DNA of 12,812 bases from an uncultured Actinomycetes bacterium (GTDB lineage Bacteria > Actinomycetota > Thermoleophilia > Miltoncostaeales > Miltoncostaeaceae), in NCBI GenBank assembly GCA_903866425.1, contig CAIPNN010000208.1:1-12812 (forward strand), read 5' to 3'. Shown piece after piece: positions 1-6,830 of the stretch (positions within the stretch are counted from its first letter, which is position 1; every line of letters starts with the position of its first letter). Made by a program: the position numbers and the translations under genes. The notes below the pieces were generated by a model that made no database searches, was not told where the DNA came from, and saw only the letters and a list, made by a program, of their open reading frames with translations.

Positions 1-473
1 ACGCGCTGCACACCGCGCACGGCGCAGGCCAGCGGCTCCACCATGGCGGCGCGCTCCGGAGCAAGCCCGTCGGGCACGGGCAGCAGGTTGCGCGCCACGA
101 TCGGGGCGGGCACCCGCAGGTACTCGGCATAGGCGCCGAAGAGATACGTGATGTGCTCACACAGCGACGGGCGCCCCACCACACACGGGGGGCACTGACC
201 GCACGGGGCCGAATTGGCCGCAACCATCAGGTCGCCCTCCCGCACGCCCTCCACCCCATCGCCCACGGCAGACACCGCGCCACACACCTCGTGGCCCAGC
301 GGCGCCGGCACCGGCGCGATGGACGGGTGCGCGCCATTCCGCAGGATCTTCGCGTCGGTGGCACACGTGAGGGCACGCTCCACGGCCAGCACCACCTCAC
401 CGGCAGCGGGATCCGGGACGGGGACGTCCTCCAGTCGGAGGTCGCCCGGGCCATGAAGCACGAGGGCACGCAC
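1..473 (-). CDS. Zinc-dependent medium-chain alcohol/polyol dehydrogenase, N-terminal part (runs off the left edge)
   Basis: About 157 residues of the GroES-like catalytic domain of an MDR-superfamily dehydrogenase are present; the NAD(P)-binding Rossmann half lies beyond the window. The translation begins MRALVLHGPGDLRLEDVPVP. Visible motifs are the first catalytic-zinc Cys37 followed by Asp40 (CATD), the GHE motif at 60-62, and a complete structural-zinc cluster Cys91, Cys94, Cys97, Cys105. This pattern fits sorbitol/threonine-dehydrogenase-like enzymes that oxidise or reduce an alcohol/carbonyl pair with NAD(P). The start is taken as the GTG at 473, because the family N-terminus begins there and no in-frame ATG lies just upstream; no good Shine-Dalgarno sequence is seen. 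It is transcribed away from the hopanoid operon across a 58-bp gap. The substrate cannot be read from the sequence; a role in hopanoid side-chain reduction is only a hypothesis. Confidence 0.9.
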   Translation of the reverse strand, partial: MRALVLHGPGDLRLEDVPVPDPAAGEVVLAVERALTCATDAKILRNGAHPSIAPVPAPLGHEVCGAVSAVGDGVEGVREGDLMVAANSAPCGQCPPCVVGRPSLCEHITYLFGAYAEYLRVPAPIVARNLLPVPDGLAPERAAMVEPLACAVRGVQR

Positions 474-483
474 GACGAATGAC

Positions 484-523
484 GGTACCAGCAGAGGGCA
501 TGCGCCATGCCGGTCGGTACCCT
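484..523. promoter_or_regulatory. Inverted-repeat cluster in the divergent intergenic region; candidate operator/promoter of the hopanoid operon
   Basis: The 58-bp gap between the divergent dehydrogenase and ispA holds a perfect 6-bp inverted repeat (GGCATG-CGC-CATGCC, 497-511). It is flanked by two GGTACC palindromes (484-489 and 516-521) spaced 32 bp apart, about three helical turns. TACCCT at 518-523 fits a TANNNT -10 box, but no convincing -35 lies 16-18 bp upstream. The repeats are seen directly; a regulatory role is inferred. GGTACC is not rare in this G+C-rich DNA, so only the arrangement is notable. Confidence 0.35.
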
Positions 524-531
524 GCGGCCGG

Positions 532-1455
532 ATGAGTGACACGAACGCACCGGCAATCCACGCCAAGTACCCCGAGCACCTGCGTGCCCGCGTTGACGAA
601 TACCTCAGCGGGCTCTGGTTCATGACCGGCGACCCCGAGGCCGACGCCGAGGCCGCAGGCACCGAGGGGCTGGTGGAGGCCATGCGCTACTCGCTGCTCG
701 CCGGCGGCAAGCGCATCCGCCCGGTCCTTGCACTGGCCACCGCCGAGGCGCTCGGGCGCGACCCCGAGGAGCTCATGCCCGCGGCAGCCGCGATTGAACT
801 CATCCACACGTATTCGCTCATCCATGACGACCTGCCGGCAATGGACGACGACGACCTGCGCCGCGGCATGCCCACGTGCCACATGAAGTACGGCGACGAC
901 GTGGCCATCCTCGCGGGCGATGCGTTGTTCGCCGAGGCCGTGCGCATGGTGTGCGATGACCAGGGCGGTGGCCCGGCGGTGCAGGTGGGTGTGCTGCGTG
1001 AGCTGAGTACCGCCGCGGGAGTGGTGGGCATGGTCGGTGGGCAGTACCTCGACATCGAAGATGCCGGGGGCAACTCGGCCGAGGCCCTCGCCCGGGTACA
1101 CGCGCTCAAGACCGGACGGCTCATGGCCTGCGCCGTGCACGTCGCGCTGGTGCTCGCCCCACCCCCGCCCGCGCAGGAGCACGCCTATCGCGCGTTCGCC
1201 CGCGAGCTTGGGCTGCTCTTCCAGATCGTCGACGACATCCTCGATGTGGCCGGCTCGGAGGAGGCGCTTGGTAAGGCCGTTGGCACCGATGAGCGCCTCG
1301 GCAAGGTGACCTACGTGAGCCTGCACGGCATGGATCGCGCACGAGAACTGGCCGCCGAGTCACACGCCCGCGCAATTGCCCTGCTCGGCCAGGTGGACGG
1401 CCCCGTGGACGACCTCGCGGGCATCGCCGACACCGCGTTCGCGCGCCAGAGCTAG
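532..1455 (+). CDS. ispA: Farnesyl diphosphate synthase (bacterial IspA-type polyprenyl synthetase)
   Basis: This trans-prenyltransferase of 307 residues condenses IPP with DMAPP and GPP to make farnesyl diphosphate, the substrate of the HpnD/HpnC/HpnE branch downstream. The first aspartate-rich motif is at 99-108 (DDLPAMDDDD, the DDx4D form of bacterial FPP/GGPP synthases), followed by RRG. The second is at 234-238 (DDILD). The GGKRIRP substrate-binding block lies near residues 58-64. Tyr at position -5 before the first Asp pair, in a YSLIHDD context nearly identical to E. coli IspA, favours a C15 product, although GGPP synthases of this subfamily look similar. The ATG at 532 is the only start that gives a normal N-terminus; its ribosome-binding site is weak. 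It is the first gene of the operon and lies 91 bp before hpnH. An FPP synthase inside a hopanoid cluster is known from Streptomyces. Confidence 0.92.
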   Translation: MSDTNAPAIHAKYPEHLRARVDEYLSGLWFMTGDPEADAEAAGTEGLVEAMRYSLLAGGKRIRPVLALATAEALGRDPEELMPAAAAIELIHTYSLIHDDLPAMDDDDLRRGMPTCHMKYGDDVAILAGDALFAEAVRMVCDDQGGGPAVQVGVLRELSTAAGVVGMVGGQYLDIEDAGGNSAEALARVHALKTGRLMACAVHVALVLAPPPPAQEHAYRAFARELGLLFQIVDDILDVAGSEEALGKAVGTDERLGKVTYVSLHGMDRARELAAESHARAIALLGQVDGPVDDLAGIADTAFARQS

Positions 1456-1457
1456 CG

Positions 1458-1481
1458 CGACCAACAGCCCGCGGGTGGTCG
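1458..1481. repeat. Inverted repeat between ispA and hpnH
   Basis: Starting three bases after the ispA stop, CGACCA (1458-1463) and TGGTCG (1476-1481) form a perfect 6-bp inverted repeat. The 12-base interior includes the palindrome CCCGCGGG (1468-1475). No T-tract follows, so it is not a classical intrinsic terminator. It could be an RNA hairpin protecting or attenuating the transcript, or an operator, since TACGGT at 1499-1504 is a weak -10-like match 17 bp beyond it. The remaining 65 bases before hpnH show no other structure. Confidence 0.35.
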
Positions 1482-1534
1482 GCGCCCGCCCGGTGGGATA
1501 CGGTGCCAGCGTTGCACGTCCACACGTACCCCGC

Positions 1535-1540
1535 AGGAGG
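1535..1540 (+). promoter_or_regulatory. Strong Shine-Dalgarno sequence of hpnH
   Basis: AGGAGG lies six bases before the GTG at 1547. It is the best ribosome-binding site in the operon and fixes the start of hpnH, which would otherwise be ambiguous because the frame is open back to before the ispA stop codon. Confidence 0.85.
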
Positions 1541-1546
1541 ACACCG

Positions 1547-2554
1547 GTGCCCCGAAGGCCCGTATCACTTGAGCTCGGCATGGCGACCTACATCGCCAAG
1601 AAGCATCTGTTGCAGCGCAAGGAGATGTTCCCGTTCACGCTCATGCTCGAGCCCCTCGAGCTGTGCAACCTGGCGTGCAGCGGCTGTGGACGCATTCAGG
1701 AATACAAGGACGTCTTCCACAAGCGCCTGACGGTGGAGGAATGCCTGCAGGCCGCTGAGGACTGCGGGGCGCCCATCGTCAACATCCCCGGTGGCGAGCC
1801 GCTCATTCACAAGCAGATCGGCGAGATCGTCCAGGGCATCATCGACCAGGGCCGATTCGTCTACCTGTGCACCAACGGCATCCTCATGGACCGCGCGTTC
1901 GAAAAGATCAAGGCGCAAAAGCGCTTCGCCTTCGTGGTGCACATCGACGGCATGGAGTCGGTGCACGACCACGCCGTTGACCGTCAGGGTGTGTTCAAGA
2001 AGGCCACCGCGCACATGCGTGAGGCCATTGCCCGCGGGTACCGCGTGTGCACCAACACCACGATCTTCCGCGGCACGCCCGCCGACGAGTACGTCGACCT
2101 TTTCAAGTACCTCAAGGACATGGGCGTGGAGGGCTGCATCACCTCCCCGGGCTACGACTACGAGTCGGTCACCCACGACCGCGAGCAGTTCCTGGCCCGC
2201 ACAGAGGCGCAGGCGCTGTACTCGGACGTGCACGCGCGATGCGAGGGGCTCGACATCCCCTTCTACAACAACCCGCTGTTCCACGAGTTCCTGCAGGGCA
2301 AGCGCGACTACCGCTGCTCGGCATGGAGCATGCCCACGTACACGGTCGAGGGATGGCGGTCGCCGTGCTACATGCTCGCCGACAAGCACGTGGACACCAT
2401 CAAGGAACTGTTCGAGGACACCGACTGGGAGGCCTACGGCACCGACCGTGACCCCCGGTGCGCGAACTGCCTCATGCACTGCGGCTACGAGGCGTCGACC
2501 ATCCTCGACGCGTTCTCGAAGCCGAAGGATCTGCTGGCCCTCGCGCGCGGATGA
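1547..2554 (+). CDS. hpnH: Adenosylhopane synthase HpnH (radical SAM)
   Basis: This radical SAM enzyme of 335 residues adds a 5'-deoxyadenosyl radical to hopene (diploptene) to form adenosylhopane, the first C35 step of side-chain building. The 4Fe-4S/SAM motif CNLACSGC is at residues 40-47 (Cys40, Cys44, Cys47, CX3CX2C). It follows the family-typical FPFTLMLEPLELCN. The NIPGGEPL motif (SAM-binding GGE) is near residue 85. The C-terminal part carries the conserved Cys-rich region of HpnH proteins (YRCSAW, SPCYM, then DPRCANCLMHCGYE), where further cysteines cluster. The start is GTG, chosen because AGGAGG lies 6 bases upstream; longer in-frame starts overlap ispA and have no support. The length is normal for the family. 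hpnG follows after 19 bases, which matches the order of the reactions. Confidence 0.96.
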   Translation: MPRRPVSLELGMATYIAKKHLLQRKEMFPFTLMLEPLELCNLACSGCGRIQEYKDVFHKRLTVEECLQAAEDCGAPIVNIPGGEPLIHKQIGEIVQGIIDQGRFVYLCTNGILMDRAFEKIKAQKRFAFVVHIDGMESVHDHAVDRQGVFKKATAHMREAIARGYRVCTNTTIFRGTPADEYVDLFKYLKDMGVEGCITSPGYDYESVTHDREQFLARTEAQALYSDVHARCEGLDIPFYNNPLFHEFLQGKRDYRCSAWSMPTYTVEGWRSPCYMLADKHVDTIKELFEDTDWEAYGTDRDPRCANCLMHCGYEASTILDAFSKPKDLLALARG

Positions 2555-2573
2555 TCCAGGCAGGCGGCACGGA

Positions 2574-3221
2574 GTGAGCAGGGGCGTCATTGCGCTCCTC
2601 TGCGCGGTACCGGCAGAGGAGCGAATGCTGCGCGGGCTGCGCGGTCCCGACGTGCGCGTGGTTGTCACCGGCATGGGCGCGGGTCCGGCCGAACGCCATG
2701 CCGAAGCGGCGATCGCCGACGGCGCCGTGGCGGCAATCTCCACCGGGTTCTGCGGTGCGCTCGATCCGGCGCTCGGTCTGGGCGACGTGGTGGTGCCCGA
2801 GCGTGTGCTCGATGCCGCCACGGGCGAGGCATTCACGTGCGACGCATCCCTCACCGCGGGGGCCGGCCACCGGCACGGGACACTTGTGACCACGCCCGGG
2901 GTGGTGTCGGACCGCGCCGCGCGCGCTGCACTTGTGGGAGTGGCGGTCGACATGGAGAGCGCGGGGATCGCGCGGGCCTGCGCCCGCGCAGGCGTGCCCT
3001 TCGCCGCCGTGCGCGCAGTCACCGACCGCGCGGGCGACGTGCTGCCGCACTTCGACGGGCTCGTGGATGAGGACGGGCGGGTGCATGGCATGGCCATGGC
3101 CCGGCGACTGGTTGCCCACCCGTCCGAGATCGCCGCATGGACGCGCCTCGCCCGCGGTGCCAATGCCGCCCGCCGGGGTCTCGTGCCCGCAGTCACCGCG
3201 ATGCTGGCGGACGCCGCGTGA
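2574..3221 (+). CDS. hpnG: Adenosylhopane nucleosidase/phosphorylase HpnG
   Basis: This protein of 215 residues belongs to the purine nucleoside phosphorylase/MTA-SAH nucleosidase superfamily. In hopanoid producers HpnG removes adenine from adenosylhopane to give ribosylhopane (or its phosphate). Visible features are the N-terminal strand ending in CAVPAEE (residues 10-16), STGFCGALDPALGLGDVV around 60-77, the nucleoside-binding DMES motif with Met127-Glu128, and VTD with Asp151 at the position of the family's purine-protonating Asp. The start is GTG at 2574, preceded by a modest GGA signal; other starts would truncate the first strand. It lies directly between hpnH and shc and overlaps shc by four bases (GTGA). 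The family alone is broad; its place behind hpnH makes the specific call firm. Confidence 0.9.
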   Translation: MSRGVIALLCAVPAEERMLRGLRGPDVRVVVTGMGAGPAERHAEAAIADGAVAAISTGFCGALDPALGLGDVVVPERVLDAATGEAFTCDASLTAGAGHRHGTLVTTPGVVSDRAARAALVGVAVDMESAGIARACARAGVPFAAVRAVTDRAGDVLPHFDGLVDEDGRVHGMAMARRLVAHPSEIAAWTRLARGANAARRGLVPAVTAMLADAA

Positions 3222-5113
3222 CCACCGGCCACCTCACGGGACGCGAACTGCACGGAGCCGCGCGCCTGGCCGCCGATCGCGGCGCCTCACACCTGCGCGA
3301 CCTGCAGGACGACGACGGCTACTGGTGGGGCGAGCTCGAAAGTAACTCGTCCATCACCGCCGAGCAGCTCTTCCTGCTCGAGGCGCTGGGCGTTGCCACC
3401 GACGACGACCGGGCCGGCATTGCCGCCGAGCTGCTTGCCACACAGGGCGAGGACGGCGGATGGCCGGTGTGGTTTGGCGGCGAGGGCGATCTCTCCATCT
3501 CAGTGGAGGCCTGGTACGCGCTCCGGCTCGCCGGACTTCCGGTTGATGCCGAGCCGCTCGTCCGTGCGCGCGACTTCATCTTGTCGAAGGGTGGGGGCAA
3601 CCAGGCGCGCTTCTTCACGCGTCTCTGGCTCGCGGTGCTCGGCAAGTACCCATGGGATGCCCTGCCCGCCGCGCCGCCTGAGCTGATGATGCTTCCGCCG
3701 CGCGCACCAATCTCGGTGTACCGATTCGCATCGTGGGCCCGCGGGACATTCGTGCCGATGCTCGTGATCCTGTCGCGCAATCCATCGTTCACCCAGGCCC
3801 CCTCGGTGGATGAGGTATTCGCCGAAGCCCCCGGCAGCGTCGACGGCCCCGCACCGCGCGCGCCCGGCCCCCTCACCAAGTGGATGGCGCGCCTCATGCC
3901 CGTGGCCCGCTGGTACAACCGCCACCCGTACAAGCCGCTCCGGCGTCGATCAGAGCAGCGCATCCGCGAGTGGATCCTCGACCGCCAGGAGGCGGACGGC
4001 TCATGGGCCGGCATCCAGCCGCCGTGGGTGTACTCGATCTTCGCCCTCCACACCCTCGGCATGCCGCTCGACCACCCGGTCATCACCCGGGCACTCGATG
4101 GCTTCTCGAACTTCATGCTGCGTCGTGACGGCCGCATGCGCATGCAGTCGTGCGTGTCGCCGGTGTGGGACACCGCGCTCGCGGCAATCGCCATCAGCGA
4201 AACGGGCACGGCCGATGACGACGACGCCGTGGCCCGTGCGCGCGATTGGCTGCTGGCCCGCGAGGTGACGCGTGAGGGCGACTGGCGCCGCATCCCCCGT
4301 CGCGGCGATGCCGGCGGCTGGGCATTCGAACTGCACAACGAGTGGTACCCCGACACCGACGACACGGCAGAGGTGCTCATCGCACTGCTGAAGGCCGGCG
4401 TGCCCCGCGACCATTCCGCTGTGCGCCGCGGTGTGGACTGGCTGCTGACCATGCAGAGCGCCAATGGCGGCTGGGGCTCGTTCGATATCGACAACGACAG
4501 CACGCTCGTGGGGCAGTTCCCGGTCTGCGACTTCGGCGAGGTGGTGGACCCACCGACTGAGGACGTCTCGTCACACGTGCTCGAGGCGCTCATCGACTGC
4601 GGGGTGCCGCACGGACACCCGGCGATCCGCCGCGGCATTGCCTATCTCAAGTCGACCCAGCGGGCCAACGGCGCGTGGTGGGGCCGATGGGGCGTCAACT
4701 ACGTGTACGGCACGGGTGCCGTGCTGCCCGCGCTGCACGCCTGCGGCGTGAACATGCGCGAGCCCTGGGTGCAGCGCGGAGCCCAGTGGCTGCGCGACCA
4801 CCAGAACGATGACGGCGGCTGGGGCGAGGACATCCGAAGCTACGCCGACGAGGCCCATGCCGGTGTGGGCCCGTCCACGGCGTCACAGACCGCATGGGCG
4901 CTGCTCGGCCTGATGGCCGTTGACCTCGACGACCCGGCGGTGGAGCGCGGCGTTGCGTGGCTCGTTGATCAGCAACGTGCTGACGGCGCATGGGATGAGG
5001 ACGCCTTCACCGGCACCGGGTTCCCGCTCGACTTCATGATCAAGTACCACTACTACCGGCTTTACTTCCCCGTCACCGCCCTGGGCCGCTACGCCAACCG
5101 CCACACGGCGTGA
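3218..5113 (+). CDS. shc: Squalene-hopene cyclase
   Basis: This class II triterpene cyclase (also called hpnF) of 631 residues converts squalene to hopene and hopanol at the membrane. The catalytic DXDD motif is DTDD at 379-382, with Asp381 at the place of the proton donor Asp376 of Alicyclobacillus Shc. FASWAR places Trp173 at the site of Trp169, and Phe370 matches Phe365. The C-terminal block GTGFPLDF...KYHYYR keeps the aromatic residues corresponding to Phe601, Phe605, Tyr609 and Tyr612 (numbers of the Alicyclobacillus enzyme recalled from the literature). At least six QW-type repeats are visible (QDDDGYWWG, QGEDGGW, QEADGSW, QSANGGW, QNDDGGW, QRADGAW). The start is the GTG overlapping the hpnG stop (GTGA); the frame is open 27 codons further upstream into hpnG, but the cyclase N-terminus begins after the GTG. 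The length is typical. It overlaps hpnC by four bases. Confidence 0.97.
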   Translation: MTTGHLTGRELHGAARLAADRGASHLRDLQDDDGYWWGELESNSSITAEQLFLLEALGVATDDDRAGIAAELLATQGEDGGWPVWFGGEGDLSISVEAWYALRLAGLPVDAEPLVRARDFILSKGGGNQARFFTRLWLAVLGKYPWDALPAAPPELMMLPPRAPISVYRFASWARGTFVPMLVILSRNPSFTQAPSVDEVFAEAPGSVDGPAPRAPGPLTKWMARLMPVARWYNRHPYKPLRRRSEQRIREWILDRQEADGSWAGIQPPWVYSIFALHTLGMPLDHPVITRALDGFSNFMLRRDGRMRMQSCVSPVWDTALAAIAISETGTADDDDAVARARDWLLAREVTREGDWRRIPRRGDAGGWAFELHNEWYPDTDDTAEVLIALLKAGVPRDHSAVRRGVDWLLTMQSANGGWGSFDIDNDSTLVGQFPVCDFGEVVDPPTEDVSSHVLEALIDCGVPHGHPAIRRGIAYLKSTQRANGAWWGRWGVNYVYGTGAVLPALHACGVNMREPWVQRGAQWLRDHQNDDGGWGEDIRSYADEAHAGVGPSTASQTAWALLGLMAVDLDDPAVERGVAWLVDQQRADGAWDEDAFTGTGFPLDFMIKYHYYRLYFPVTALGRYANRHTA

Positions 5114-5964
5114 GCGACCCGCGCGCCCAGGCCGAGGCCATCGCCCGGGCCCACGACGAGAACTTCCCGGTGGCGTTCATGCTGGCGCCGCGCGACATCC
5201 GTGCCGACATGCGGGCCATCTATGCGTACTGCCGGGTCACCGACGACATCGGTGACGCAGGCGATGCCAGCCGCGACGAGCGCCTGGCCATGCTCGACGC
5301 CTGGGACGACGACCTGGCGCGGTGCTGGGATGGCACGCCCGACAACCCGATCCTTCTGGCGCTACAGGACGTGGTGCGCCGCAGGGCGCTCGGGCCAGAG
5401 CCGTTCCACGCACTGGTGGACGCCAACCGCATGGACCAGCGCATCTCCCGCTGGGAGACCCACGAGGACCTCATCGACTACTGCCGCTACTCGGCCATGC
5501 CGGTTGGCCGCATGGTGCTCGGCGTGCTCGGACTCGACGACGAGCGGTGCGGCTACCTGTCGGACGCCACCTGCGCGGGCCTGCAGCTGGTCAACTTCTG
5601 GCAGGACATCCGACGCGATCTGGAAGAACGCGACCGCGTGTACCTGCCCGCTGAGGACATGGCCCTGTTCGGTGTGACCATTGACGATCTGACCGCCCCG
5701 GAGGCATCGCCGGCACTGCGGGAACTGGTGCGCATGGAGGTGTGGCGCGCCCGCGCGATGCTGGTGGAGGGCGCACCGCTTCGCGGCATGGTGCCGAAGC
5801 GCGTACGGCCCGACATCGCCATGTTCACATCAGGCGGCCTCTGGGTATGCGATGCGATCGCCAAGCAGGGCTTTGACACCATCGCCCGGCGCCCGGCGCC
5901 CGGCAAGGCGGGGCGCGCGCGCATGGCGGCGGGTGTGCTGAAGGGTGCGGTGACCGGCGCATGA
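5110..5964 (+). CDS. hpnC: Hydroxysqualene synthase HpnC
   Basis: This all-helical squalene/phytoene-synthase-like enzyme of 284 residues converts presqualene diphosphate to hydroxysqualene, the middle step of the HpnD-HpnC-HpnE route. Two Mg-diphosphate-binding motifs are seen: DDIGD at 45-49 and DIRRD at 166-170 (in NFWQDIRRD), followed by DRVYLP. The N-terminal ENFPVAFMLAPR and IYAYCRVTDD segments are characteristic of HpnC rather than HpnD. The GTG start overlaps the shc stop (GTGA), and its stop overlaps the hpnD start (ATGA). It is a distant paralogue of the next gene. Phytoene synthase is the main alternative, but the tandem hpnD-hpnE pair and the adjacent shc make it unlikely. Confidence 0.93.
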   Translation: MSDPRAQAEAIARAHDENFPVAFMLAPRDIRADMRAIYAYCRVTDDIGDAGDASRDERLAMLDAWDDDLARCWDGTPDNPILLALQDVVRRRALGPEPFHALVDANRMDQRISRWETHEDLIDYCRYSAMPVGRMVLGVLGLDDERCGYLSDATCAGLQLVNFWQDIRRDLEERDRVYLPAEDMALFGVTIDDLTAPEASPALRELVRMEVWRARAMLVEGAPLRGMVPKRVRPDIAMFTSGGLWVCDAIAKQGFDTIARRPAPGKAGRARMAAGVLKGAVTGA

Positions 5965-6830
5965 TCACCGTGGACGAGGCGTACGACCGCTGCACCGAGA
6001 TCACCCGCAGCGAGGCCCGCAACTTCTACTTCGGGTTCATCCTGCTGCCCCGCGAGCGACGCCGCGGCATCCACGCCCTCTATGCCTTCAGTCGCCTGTG
6101 CGACGACTCCGTCGACGGCGTTGACGATCTGGACGCCAAGCTGGCCGCCGTCGCTGCCCGTCGGGCGGAAGTGGCCCGCGCGTACGACGGCGACATCCCC
6201 GGCGACGACCCGGTGCTCATCGCGCTGGCGGACGCCGTGCGGCGTTTCGGAATCCCCCGTGCCCCGATGGACGCGCTGGTGGACGGCGTGGAGATGGACC
6301 TGGCCATCGATCGCTACGCCGACTGGCCGGCGCTGAAGGGCTACTGCGACCGCGTGGCCGGTGCAGTGGGTGTGCTGTCGCTGCATGTGTTCGGCTTCCG
6401 CGAGCCCATTGCCGTGCAGCATGCCGAGGATCTCGGTGTGGCGATGCAGGTGGTCAACATCATGCGCGACGTCCAGGAGGACGCCGAGCGCGACCGCGTG
6501 TATCTGCCGGCCGACGAGATGGCGGCCTGTGGTGTGACCGAGGACGACATCCTGGGCGACCGCATGACCCCCGAGATGTTCCGCCTCATGCAGATACAGG
6601 GCGACCGCGCGCGCGACTACTTCGGCCGCGGCGAGCAGCTCATCCCGCTGCTCGACCTGCGGGCGCGCATGTGCGTCGGCATGCTCGCCGCGCTCTACGG
6701 CGACATCCTCGCCCGCATCACCGCAGGCGGCTACGACTACACGCGCGGGCGCGTGTCGCTGTCGGGCAGGCGCAAGGCGTCGCTGATGGCGCGCTCCGTC
6801 GCCCGCGCGTTCACGGCGAGGCGTCGGTGA
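5961..6830 (+). CDS. hpnD: Presqualene diphosphate synthase HpnD
   Basis: This squalene/phytoene-synthase-family enzyme of 289 residues condenses two FPP molecules to presqualene diphosphate, the first committed step to squalene here. The two aspartate motifs are DDSVD at 48-52 and DVQED at 170-174 (in NIMRDVQEDAERDRVYLP). The N-terminal block with NFYFGFILLPRERR and IHALYAFSRLCDD fits the HpnD signature. The ATG is embedded in the hpnC stop (ATGA), and its own TGA overlaps the GTG of hpnE. The C-terminus is Arg/Lys-rich (GRRKASLMARS...TARRR), which may help membrane contact, as is common in this family. FPP supply comes from ispA at the head of the same operon. Confidence 0.93.
   Translation: MITVDEAYDRCTEITRSEARNFYFGFILLPRERRRGIHALYAFSRLCDDSVDGVDDLDAKLAAVAARRAEVARAYDGDIPGDDPVLIALADAVRRFGIPRAPMDALVDGVEMDLAIDRYADWPALKGYCDRVAGAVGVLSLHVFGFREPIAVQHAEDLGVAMQVVNIMRDVQEDAERDRVYLPADEMAACGVTEDDILGDRMTPEMFRLMQIQGDRARDYFGRGEQLIPLLDLRARMCVGMLAALYGDILARITAGGYDYTRGRVSLSGRRKASLMARSVARAFTARRR

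Noticed and set aside
1376..1546. N-terminal extension of hpnH reaching into ispA
   Set aside because: The extra 57 residues are Arg/Pro/Ser-rich and unlike HpnH proteins; the AGGAGG before the GTG at 1547 sets the start.
1455..1546. Intrinsic terminator after ispA
   Set aside because: The inverted repeat lacks a following T-run and the downstream gene continues the pathway.
1565..3253. Long open frame of 562 codons on the - strand opposite hpnH and hpnG
   Set aside because: It is antisense to two genes with clear family motifs, its product is low-complexity Ala/Arg/Ser-rich with no recognisable domain, and such frames are expected in G+C-rich DNA.
3319..4638. Open frame of 439 codons on the - strand opposite shc
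   Set aside because: It mirrors the cyclase codons, is Ser/Arg-rich without motifs, and has no ribosome-binding site or independent support.
5110..6830. HpnC and HpnD as a carotenoid (phytoene synthase) pair
   Set aside because: Two different SQS-family genes followed by an HpnE-type flavoprotein and preceded by shc fit the squalene route; no other carotenoid gene is seen.
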